DNA of 31,056 nucleotides, taken from the NCBI GenBank assembly GCA_029939965.1, contig JAOZRY010000001.1, forward strand, positions 4,017 through 35,072, read 5' to 3'. Under the pieces are notes generated by a model. That model saw only the letters and a program-made list of their open reading frames with translations. It was not told the origin of the DNA and ran no database searches. A program made the position numbers and the translations under genes. Of the stretch, positions 23,664-31,056 are shown piece after piece (the first letter of the stretch is position 1; each line of letters starts with the position of its first letter). The DNA is from Bacteroidales bacterium. Its GTDB lineage: Bacteria > Bacteroidota > Bacteroidia > Bacteroidales > 4484-276.

Positions 23664-24764
23664 ATGAAACCAGAAAAATCCACGATACTCATTGTTGATG
23701 ACATCCCGACAAATATTCAGGTTATCGGAAACCTACTCCGTATCAACGGTTATGATATTGCTTTTACTGACAATGGTAAAGATGCCATAGAAATGGCACA
23801 AAATAACAATTACGATTTGATATTGTTAGACATAATGATGCCAGTTATGGATGGTTATGAAGTGTGCAAAACATTAAAAAATATTCAGGGAACAAAAAGC
23901 ATTCCGATCATTTTTTTAACTGCTAAATCAGATCCTGCAAGTTTGGTAAAAGGTTTTGATTTGGGAGCTGTGGATTTTGTTACAAAACCATTTAAGACAC
24001 CCGAATTGCTTGCAAGAGTACAAACCCACATTACCCTCAAAAAAACCACAGAAGAATTACAGGCAACTAATGCTATGAAAGATAAACTTATGTCGATTAT
24101 CGCTCATGATTTAAGAGGTCCTGTTGGAAATTTTGGCTCAGCACTAACTATGCTTATCGAAAACCTTGACACATTTAACCAGCAAATGCTTTGTGAAACC
24201 ATGAACGAACTCAATGTTTCAGCTTCAAGAGTATTTGAGTTGCTCGAAAATTTATTAGCCTGGGCACGTAGTCAGAATAACGAAATAGAGTTCCAACCGG
24301 TAACCTTTAATATTTGTAATGTAATTACAAATAATATCGAATTACTTGAAAACAGTGCCTCTCAAAAGCAAATATCATTTATCCGAAATTTCCCAAAGAA
24401 CATTGAAATTTCGGCTGATATAAATATGATCAATACAGTTTTAAGAAATCTACTAACTAATGCCATAAAATATTCGAATGCAGGTGGAAAAATTGAAATC
24501 AAAGTACAAGACAAAAATCATAAAGCATTGATCTCGGTACGCGATTTTGGCGTGGGTATCGATAAAAATAATTTGGAGAATATATTTTCCCCCAATCGTT
24601 ACTACTCAACTTATGGCACCTCCAACGAAAAAGGAACGGGCTTAGGGTTAAAACTATGTAAAGATTTTGTAACCAGAAACAGAGGAGAAATATTTGTTGA
24701 GAGTAGGCCGGGACACGGATCAATATTTTCATTTACCTTGCCAAAACTGATTACTGATGTTTAA
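23664..24764 (+). CDS. Receiver-histidine kinase (REC-HisKA-HATPase)
   Basis: 366 residues, cytoplasmic, no membrane segment. Residues 1-~125 are a receiver: acidic pair D12/D13, phospho-acceptor D56 in LLDIMMPVMDG, T86 in FLTAKSD, and K108 in VTKPF. A short coiled linker leads to the dimerisation domain with the H-box IIAHDLRGP, phospho-His H148. The ATPase domain has an N-box NLLTNAIKYSN near residue 260, G1 DFGVGID and G2 GTGLGL. The receiver-first layout suggests that the kinase is controlled by phosphorylation from another kinase. The next gene starts 62 bases downstream on the same strand. No DNA-binding domain. Confidence 0.93.
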   Translation: MKPEKSTILIVDDIPTNIQVIGNLLRINGYDIAFTDNGKDAIEMAQNNNYDLILLDIMMPVMDGYEVCKTLKNIQGTKSIPIIFLTAKSDPASLVKGFDLGAVDFVTKPFKTPELLARVQTHITLKKTTEELQATNAMKDKLMSIIAHDLRGPVGNFGSALTMLIENLDTFNQQMLCETMNELNVSASRVFELLENLLAWARSQNNEIEFQPVTFNICNVITNNIELLENSASQKQISFIRNFPKNIEISADINMINTVLRNLLTNAIKYSNAGGKIEIKVQDKNHKALISVRDFGVGIDKNNLENIFSPNRYYSTYGTSNEKGTGLGLKLCKDFVTRNRGEIFVESRPGHGSIFSFTLPKLITDV

Positions 24765-24826
24765 TATCCATCTGAACTTACAGAACAAAGAAATATATCT
24801 TATTTTTATCCAGAAATGATGATATT

Positions 24827-27562
24827 ATGAAAAATTTATTCATTACCATTTTATTCCTACAATCCTTTTCTGCATTTTCTAATCAATACACTGACAGCTT
24901 GTGGTCAGTTATCCGCAGTTATGAATATTCCGATTCACTCAAATTGGAAGCTTACGAAGACATCACAAAATACTTTTTGCATGAAAACAAGGACTCGTGC
25001 CGGACGATTTGCGAGGAGGGGATGGGATTTTCGAAGATGACAAATAATGCAAGGTTTGAATGGTCTTTTTATAACAGGATCGGGATATCATACATTTATG
25101 AAGACAACTACCAGGAAACGGCAAATTATTGGATAAAAGCACTGGAAATTGCTGAGATGGCACATGACACCTTTACAATTGCTCAAACGATCAACAACCT
25201 TGGTGCCCTTTATGATACCATGAAAGAATATGAAAAAGCGATTGAACACTATTCCAGGTCACTTCTGTACAAACAACAAAACAATGATTATTTTGGCATG
25301 GCCATGACGCAAATGAGTATATGCATTTGCCTTGGCTATTTAAAGCAATATAAAAAAGCAAATACAGTAATACATGAGGTACTGAAATTGGTAGAGCAAA
25401 TTGAAGATCATAACGACAAACAGAAAATTTATACTAACATCGGTTTATATTACAGCTACATTGGAACGCATTTCAACATACTGAGAAATGTTTTTAAAGG
25501 GCTGAAATATTTTGCATTAGCCGAAACAGAACTCGAAAATACAGACAACATAATGGATAAAATCTCCAATATGATAAATATTGGTGAGGTCTATCTGTAT
25601 TTAAATGATACGCTGAGTGGTTTTAAATATATTAATGACGCTAAACTTCTGGCCAAAAAAAATCATGCGTTGCAAAAGCAAAGTGTTATTTTTGAAATAC
25701 TTAACAATTACTATTTCGAAAAAGAAAATTATAAATTGGCCTATTATTACAACGACTCAATGCAACAAATTAACGATGTAATAAATAGCACTGCAACACA
25801 AATAGCCATAGAAGATATTAGCACCAAATATGAATCGGAGAAAAAGGAGAGGGAGAATCTTCAATTAAAACAGGAAGTGAGAGATGAAGAGATTGAGAAT
25901 GATCGACAAAAAAGAATTAATACCATAATCCTGTGCTTCCTTGCAGTTCTTGCACTTTTTGGAGCTATTGTATCATCATTATCGTATAGACTTCGAAACA
26001 AAAATACAGAGCTTACCAAAAACAAAAATGAGCTTATTAAACTGAACGATTACTTAAAAATTTCAAAAGAGGAAACTGAAAAAGCACTGGAATTTAAATC
26101 GCTGTTTTTGGCAAACATGAGCCATGAAATCAGAACACCATTAAATATAATTATCGGCTTTAATAACATACTTCGGAAAAATCTTAACGACCCAAAACTT
26201 GCAAGTTTTACCGAAGCTATCGAAATGAGCAGTTACAATTTACTACGGTTTCTGAACGACATCCTCGACATGTCGAAGATTGAAGCCGGCAAACTATTGC
26301 TCAATCCCGAAAATATAAATATCAGGTCGTTGGTTAATGATATCCATGAACTCTTTTTACTTAAAACATCTCAAAAAAACATTGATTTTATTGTTGATAT
26401 TGATGAATCCGTTCCACCGAGAATTATAATTGATGAAGTACGACTCAGGCAGATTTTGGTTAACCTAATTGGGAATGCAATTAAATTTACTGAACATGGG
26501 TATATTAAAATTCATATTGATTCACCTCAAAATGCAAACTATCATATTGAGTTTTCAACAACCAAAAACATAAGGATACAGATTACAGATACGGGAGTTG
26601 GTATTAAACCTGATGATTTTGAACGAATATTTGAATCATTCAGACAGGTAAACATTAAAGAGCAGAAACAACTTGGAGGTACAGGTCTCGGTCTTCCCAT
26701 TTCAAAACGTTTGACCGAAATGATGAATGGTGTAATAAGTGTAGAAAGTAAACGTGGGCAAGGGAGCACCTTTTCTATTTTGTTCAGCGATGTTCCCTTA
26801 GGCGATAACTCAAACAAAAATAGAACTGAAAAAATAAATCTGACAGAAAATCTTGATTATGAATTTACCGGTGGAACATTATTGATTGCCGATGATGAAG
26901 AGTTGAACCGCAATCTTATTAAAGTTTGTTTTGAAAATACAAATGTTACTGTAATTGAAGCCGTTAATGGAGAAGAGGCTATTGAATCGGCAAAACAAAA
27001 CAATCCTGATGTTATACTGATGGATGTAAAAATGCCGGTTATTGATGGCATTGAAGCAACAAGTATTATTAAAAAGGACGAAAATCTAAAACATATTCAA
27101 ATCATCGCTGTTTCGGCTTCCAACATTTTCGACAGATTGGATAATGAACATCTAAAGATGTTTTCAGGGCTTATAACCAAACCTGTTTGCATAGATGAAC
27201 TCTATGAAAAAATGGCTGAATTTTTAGCACATAAAGCTAAACTAAAAGCTAATGCTTTAAACTTATCTCCAAAATCTTTAATGGATCATTTTGCAAATGA
27301 TAAAACTAAGATAACACCTATAATTATCGACACGCTTACTGGTGAATTATCATCAAAATGGTCGCATATTTTTGGCACTAATTCCATGAATGGAATTCTC
27401 GAATTTACAACGGAACTAAACGAATTTGCCATTAAAAACGATCTGAAAGAAATACAGGCATTTGCTGAACAAATTATGAAATCGGGTAAGAATTTTGATA
27501 CTGAAAAAGTTAACCAACTTTTAAAACAATACCCTGAAATTGTGAATTTATTAAAATTATAA
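24827..27562 (+). CDS. Membrane hybrid sensor kinase: TPR-TM-HisKA-HATPase-REC
   Basis: 911 residues. Signal-type N-terminus MKNLFITILFLQSFSAFSNQ; residues ~40-330 are TPR-like helix pairs (such as NNLGALYDTMKEYEKAIEHY), predicted periplasmic; a charged coiled coil (~335-362); one membrane helix (~366-388); a second coiled coil; H-box MSHEIRTPLN with H433; N-box NLIGNAIKFTEHG with N550; G1 DTGVGIKPDD; G2 GTGLGLPISK. The receiver carries D689/D690, phospho-acceptor D733 (LMDVKMPVIDG) and K785. The last ~110 residues are helical and resemble the tail of other hybrid kinases in size, but lack the HxLKG of an Hpt domain. Periplasmic TPR input domains are common in Bacteroidota kinases; the ligand is unknown. 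Separated by 16 bases from the next gene. Confidence 0.93.
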   Translation: MKNLFITILFLQSFSAFSNQYTDSLWSVIRSYEYSDSLKLEAYEDITKYFLHENKDSCRTICEEGMGFSKMTNNARFEWSFYNRIGISYIYEDNYQETANYWIKALEIAEMAHDTFTIAQTINNLGALYDTMKEYEKAIEHYSRSLLYKQQNNDYFGMAMTQMSICICLGYLKQYKKANTVIHEVLKLVEQIEDHNDKQKIYTNIGLYYSYIGTHFNILRNVFKGLKYFALAETELENTDNIMDKISNMINIGEVYLYLNDTLSGFKYINDAKLLAKKNHALQKQSVIFEILNNYYFEKENYKLAYYYNDSMQQINDVINSTATQIAIEDISTKYESEKKERENLQLKQEVRDEEIENDRQKRINTIILCFLAVLALFGAIVSSLSYRLRNKNTELTKNKNELIKLNDYLKISKEETEKALEFKSLFLANMSHEIRTPLNIIIGFNNILRKNLNDPKLASFTEAIEMSSYNLLRFLNDILDMSKIEAGKLLLNPENINIRSLVNDIHELFLLKTSQKNIDFIVDIDESVPPRIIIDEVRLRQILVNLIGNAIKFTEHGYIKIHIDSPQNANYHIEFSTTKNIRIQITDTGVGIKPDDFERIFESFRQVNIKEQKQLGGTGLGLPISKRLTEMMNGVISVESKRGQGSTFSILFSDVPLGDNSNKNRTEKINLTENLDYEFTGGTLLIADDEELNRNLIKVCFENTNVTVIEAVNGEEAIESAKQNNPDVILMDVKMPVIDGIEATSIIKKDENLKHIQIIAVSASNIFDRLDNEHLKMFSGLITKPVCIDELYEKMAEFLAHKAKLKANALNLSPKSLMDHFANDKTKITPIIIDTLTGELSSKWSHIFGTNSMNGILEFTTELNEFAIKNDLKEIQAFAEQIMKSGKNFDTEKVNQLLKQYPEIVNLLKL

Positions 27563-27578
27563 TACTGACAATTAACCA

Positions 27579-28763
27579 ATGGAAAAACTGTACCAAAACA
27601 ACGAAATAAAGGTTTTGGTTGTTGATGACAACCCACAAAACATCCAAATTATAGGGCGAAATTTATTAGAACAAGATTATAACATTTCGTATGCTACCGA
27701 TGGATTTGAGGCATTAAAAATACTTAACAGCGATACGTTGTTTGATTTAGTATTATTAGACATCCTGATGCCTGAAATGGATGGCTTTGAAGTTTTTAGG
27801 GAGATAAAGAAAAACCCAAAGTTCAAATCTGTGTCCATTATTTTTCTCTCGGCAAAATCGGATAGCAAAAGTGTAATTAAAGGTCTCAAATTAGGTGCAA
27901 ACGATTACATTACAAAACCATTTAATGCTGACGAGTTATTGCTTAGAGTAAAAACCCAGGTAGATTTGAAGAAACACCAGGAAAAAATTGAACAAATTAA
28001 TCAGGTGCTTGAAAAAAAAGTACTCGAAAAAACCAGGGAACTACGATTTGCCAATGAAAAACTAAGTATGCTCGAAAAATCGAAAAGTGATTTCCTGAAA
28101 CTTGTGAGCCATGAAATGAGAACACCATTAAACATAATCAATGGTTTTTCTGAAATATTGTCGGAATCCTTAAAAGGCACAGAACATTATGAAGAAATAA
28201 CAAGCCTGAAAAACTCTTCTGACAGATTAATCTCGCTTGCTGACACGGCGTTGCTCATTACCGAAATACAGCTTGGAAAATACACACTTGATTTTGAGAA
28301 AATTGATTTCGAACGACTTTGCTATGAGGCAACAAAGTTCTGCTTGCAAATATATCCGGAGAAAACATTCACATTTCAATATACTCTCAACAAGAAGGAA
28401 TGGGACATTTTTGGCGATTTTGATCTGCTCAAAAATATTTTGTGTAAAATTATAGAAAATTCAATGATCGCCTGTAATAACAATGGACAAATCAGTTTTA
28501 GTTTAATCGATTCTGAAAGGGATATAACGCTTGAAATCAGGGATAATGGCCCAGGTTTCGACGATGAAGATATGGGAAAGCTGTTTGGATTTTTTGCAAA
28601 AGAAGGCCCTGATTCTGATCACGACGGATTTGGACTTGGACTTGCAGCAGTAAAACTTGTAATGGATTTACACTCCGGGCAGGTTGTAATAAAAAACCTT
28701 GAGGAGGGAGGTGCCTTAGTGTGTCTGGTTTTTGAAAAGGAATTTAATCAGCAAAAATTATAA
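27579..28763 (+). CDS. Receiver-coiled-coil-histidine kinase (REC-HisKA-HATPase)
   Basis: 394 residues, cytoplasmic. Receiver residues 1-~130: D16/D17, phospho-acceptor D61 (LLDILMPEMDG), S85-region FLSAKSD and the Lys of ITKPF. Then a coiled coil (~130-168, rich in Glu/Lys/Leu) and the H-box LVSHEMRTPLN with H178. The ATPase domain has N-box KIIENSMIAC, G1 DNGPGFDDED and G2 GFGLGLA, all usable though divergent in the N-box. Its receiver resembles that of the first kinase in this cluster (same IQVIG/IQIIG and LLDI.MP.MDG, AKSD spacing), suggesting duplication. The last 20 bases overlap the end of the convergent permease gene. No DNA-binding domain. Confidence 0.92.
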   Translation: MEKLYQNNEIKVLVVDDNPQNIQIIGRNLLEQDYNISYATDGFEALKILNSDTLFDLVLLDILMPEMDGFEVFREIKKNPKFKSVSIIFLSAKSDSKSVIKGLKLGANDYITKPFNADELLLRVKTQVDLKKHQEKIEQINQVLEKKVLEKTRELRFANEKLSMLEKSKSDFLKLVSHEMRTPLNIINGFSEILSESLKGTEHYEEITSLKNSSDRLISLADTALLITEIQLGKYTLDFEKIDFERLCYEATKFCLQIYPEKTFTFQYTLNKKEWDIFGDFDLLKNILCKIIENSMIACNNNGQISFSLIDSERDITLEIRDNGPGFDDEDMGKLFGFFAKEGPDSDHDGFGLGLAAVKLVMDLHSGQVVIKNLEEGGALVCLVFEKEFNQQKL

Positions 28764-29916
28764 ACTCTTTTCTTAATGATTCAAATTCAGGGTGATATTT
28801 TGCGGAAATAAGACGGTTTGCCGCTCCCACAAATTGTTTACCTTTCTTCGTCAGACTCAGCAAATCTTCATCATTAACGATTAGTCCATTTTCAACAGAT
28901 TTGTGAACGATCAGTTCAATAAAACTCACATCCCAGCCAAAGTGTTGACTAAAATGCACTTTGCGACGCTCTTCGATGTTATCATTTTCGCCACTATGAT
29001 TGTATAAATGTAAGACAATGGTCATTTGGGCAAACTCAATTTTTTGCCTTCGTTTACGCATTATAATCGACACTAAACCCCGCTGTGGTGCGGCAATGTA
29101 AACCAATAAGAAAACCACCCCACACATTGTAGCCATCGAACCCGAAATGGAAGCATCGAGCCATCGGGCAAGCCAGTAGCCCGATATGGCAGATATTACT
29201 CCAACCAACGATGAAATCAATATCATCGATTTCAGCTCATCGGTAAGCAAATATGCCGTGGCAGCGGGAGCTATCATTAAAGCCACCACCAAAATGGCTC
29301 CAACAGCTTCGAAGGCACCCACAGTAGTAATCGATACAATACTCATTAAAGCATAGTTTAATGCCAGTGGAGCAAATCCAAGGGTGGCTGCCAAACCAGC
29401 ATCGAAAGTGCTAATTTTTAATTCTTTAAAAAACACAACGGTAAACAGCAAATTCAAAAGCAAAATAATTCCCATTACCCACGCACTTTTCGGGCCTACA
29501 TCTATCCCTGAAATCATCAACCTGTTGAAAGGAGCAAAAGCAAGCTCACCCATAAGTACAGCATCAGTATCCAAATGAATATTAGAGAGATTTCTGGAAA
29601 TAATGATTACCCCAATACTAAATAATGCCGGAAAAACCAAACCCATGGCGGCATCTTCCTTTACAAGCTTAGTTTTGTTAAGCAGCTCTACCAAAACCAC
29701 CATAAACAACCCGGTTAACGCAGCCAATAAAATTAAAACAGGCGAGTTGAGCGATTCAGTAAGCAGAAAGCCGATTACTATTCCCGGAAGGATAGCATGG
29801 CTAATAGCATCGCTGATCATAGACATTTTGCGCAAAACCAGAAAAACTCCGGGGATACTACAAGCCAATGCAACAAGCGAAGCTATTATTTGAATTTCAA
29901 TTTGTGGAATGGTCAT
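28744..29916 (-). CDS. Metal ABC transporter permease (ABC-3 family) with C-terminal winged-helix-like domain
   Basis: 390 residues. Residues 1-~285 are an ABC-3 permease with about 8 membrane helices: LVLRKMSMISDAISHAILPG is the family signature, and TVGAFEAVGAILVVALMIAP the conserved helix pair. Such permeases import Mn, Zn or Fe. Residues ~290-390 are an extra soluble domain with a winged-helix look (HFGWDVSFIELIVHKSVENG, then LLSLTKKGKQF), similar in layout to the DtxR/MntR N-terminal region. It may be a cytoplasmic metal sensor domain or a leftover fusion; the metal cannot be read from sequence. Start ATG overlaps the upstream permease stop (ATGA). Its stop lies inside the last kinase gene. 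Confidence 0.88.
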   Translation of the reverse strand: MTIPQIEIQIIASLVALACSIPGVFLVLRKMSMISDAISHAILPGIVIGFLLTESLNSPVLILLAALTGLFMVVLVELLNKTKLVKEDAAMGLVFPALFSIGVIIISRNLSNIHLDTDAVLMGELAFAPFNRLMISGIDVGPKSAWVMGIILLLNLLFTVVFFKELKISTFDAGLAATLGFAPLALNYALMSIVSITTVGAFEAVGAILVVALMIAPAATAYLLTDELKSMILISSLVGVISAISGYWLARWLDASISGSMATMCGVVFLLVYIAAPQRGLVSIIMRKRRQKIEFAQMTIVLHLYNHSGENDNIEERRKVHFSQHFGWDVSFIELIVHKSVENGLIVNDEDLLSLTKKGKQFVGAANRLISAKYHPEFESLRKEFIIFAD

Positions 29917-31031
29917 ATTTCGTCACCCCCTGAGTTTAATAATGAAGTTGCTTTGGCGATTCCTTTGTCAGTTAAACACCATTCATTATTGTCGATTACT
30001 ATCAATCCATTCTCCTGCAATTTCATCATCGACAATTGATTATAACCCTCAAGCGGTTTTAGCATCGACAGTTCATGCATACATTTAATATCATCATGCT
30101 GATCACTAATTTTACACAATTGATAAAACAATTTATCCACAATTAGGTTTTTTCTATTTCTAACTGTCAATATCCATTTGGCCAGCCAGCCACGCTCGGG
30201 AGCAAACAAAAACGAAAAAAGCACAATCGATACAGCAACCAAAACGATAACAGGTCCGGTAGATAGATTAGTACCTGCACTTGAAATAGCTGTTCCAATA
30301 ATGCCTGCTAAAATCCCAAATAATGCCGACAGAACAACCATTACACTCAACCGGTTTGTCCACTGTCTGGCAGCTGCAGCCGGTGCTATAAGCAAGGCAC
30401 TCATTAATATTACACCCACTGTTTGCAATCCAATTACAATTGCCAAAACAATAAGGGTATTGATGGCAATATCGAGAATTTTAGTGTTGAAGCCCAACGA
30501 CATTGCAAATTGCGAATCGAAAATAAAGAGTTTAAATTCTTTCCACAAAAGAAAAATTACACCAATCGAAAAGGCTGCAATTACCGACATCATTACCACA
30601 TCCTCACGAAGAAGAGTGGCTGCCTGACCAAACAGAAAAGTCTCCAGTCCCGATTGATTTGCATTTGGTAAACGCTGGATTATGGTTAGCAAAACTAACC
30701 CGAAACCAAAAAACACAGCCAGTACCACAGCAAGGGCAGTGTCGCTTTTAATGCGTGTATATTTTATAATACCAGAAATCCATAATGTGGCTAACCAACC
30801 CGAAAATGCGGCTCCTGCAAAAATGAACAGTACATTTTTTGTTCCGATCAGTAAAAAAGCCACAGCAATACCGGGCAAAGAAGCATGAGCAACAGCATCG
30901 CCCAATAAGCTTTGTTTGCGCAGAACAGCATAAACACCCAACACTCCGCTCATAAGGCCAAGAACAGCAGTACCAAGGCCAATGGTTTGTGTGGTATAAT
31001 CGGTAAACAGATCGGTAAAAAAGTTGAACAT
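29913..31031 (-). CDS. Metal ABC transporter permease (ABC-3 family) with C-terminal winged-helix-like domain
   Basis: 372 residues from the ATG at 31031 (MFNFFTDLFTDYTTQTIGLG). A TTG at 31046 in frame would add five residues (NHFC and its initiator), and the frame stays open to the window edge, so the start is not certain. Membrane part to about residue 290 with the family signature AVLRKQSLLGDAVAHASLPG and TVGVILMSALLIAPAAAARQ. The last ~80 residues again look like a winged helix (MHELSMLKPLEGYNQLSMMK, LQENGLIVIDNNEWCLTDKG). Paired with the next permease by ATGA overlap, so the two probably form a heterodimeric channel. The ATPase and substrate-binding protein should lie upstream beyond 31056. 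Confidence 0.86.
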   Translation of the reverse strand: MFNFFTDLFTDYTTQTIGLGTAVLGLMSGVLGVYAVLRKQSLLGDAVAHASLPGIAVAFLLIGTKNVLFIFAGAAFSGWLATLWISGIIKYTRIKSDTALAVVLAVFFGFGLVLLTIIQRLPNANQSGLETFLFGQAATLLREDVVMMSVIAAFSIGVIFLLWKEFKLFIFDSQFAMSLGFNTKILDIAINTLIVLAIVIGLQTVGVILMSALLIAPAAAARQWTNRLSVMVVLSALFGILAGIIGTAISSAGTNLSTGPVIVLVAVSIVLFSFLFAPERGWLAKWILTVRNRKNLIVDKLFYQLCKISDQHDDIKCMHELSMLKPLEGYNQLSMMKLQENGLIVIDNNEWCLTDKGIAKATSLLNSGGDEI

Positions 31032-31056
31032 ACAAAAATGGTTCAATGATTTAATG

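Noticed and set aside
27230..27562. Hpt phosphotransfer domain at the end of the hybrid kinase
   Set aside because: No HxLKG or similar His motif is visible; listed instead as a histidine-free helical module.
31032..31046. TTG start for the upstream permease
   Set aside because: A normal ATG lies 15 bases downstream and gives a typical family length; the TTG remains possible because the frame is open to the edge.
1..31056. CRISPR arrays, tRNA and rRNA genes
   Set aside because: No regularly spaced repeats and no recognisable tRNA cloverleaf or rRNA core sequences were seen while reading the non-coding stretches.

Overview
The window is an AT-rich piece of a Bacteroidota chromosome. The evidence for that phylum is the gene order of the ribosomal block (rpsL-rpsG-fusA running straight into rpsJ with no tuf gene, and map between secY and infA), zinc-free forms of L36 and S14, TAnnTTTG-type -7 promoter elements, near absence of Shine-Dalgarno sequences, a GWN-repeat secreted-protein tail and a fragment of a type IX secretion sorting domain. 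A genus cannot be named from this sequence alone.

Layout. Positions 1-1063 (+): the 3' end of a secreted GWN-repeat protein, a strong terminator, a short dispersed repeat joined to an orphan type IX sorting-domain tail, and non-coding or decayed DNA. 1064-2146 (+): a methyltransferase-like protein that resembles bacterial GRAS-domain proteins. 2384-3097 (-): a secreted DUF3108/TapB-like protein. 3189-4478 (-): enolase. 4591-22707 (-): one uninterrupted str-S10-spc-alpha superoperon of 33 genes (rpsL to rplQ), including rpmD and rpmJ, with infA, map, secY, rpoA and fusA embedded. It ends in an intrinsic terminator just before a candidate eno promoter. 22708-23663: a long spacer with the likely superoperon promoters, the second repeat copy and a possible 45-codon ORF. 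23664-28763 (+): three consecutive sensor-kinase genes (REC-HK, TPR-TM-HK-REC, REC-HK) with no DNA-binding output domain. 28744-31031 (-): two metal-type ABC permeases, each with a fused C-terminal winged-helix-like domain, overlapping by ATGA; the ATPase and binding protein are not in the window.

The translation block is textbook housekeeping. The parts worth a second look are the kinase trio with its receiver-only outputs, the paired permease-winged-helix fusions, the GRAS-like protein and the dispersed repeat with 53/60 identity between its two copies. No CRISPR array, tRNA, rRNA or intact transposase was seen.
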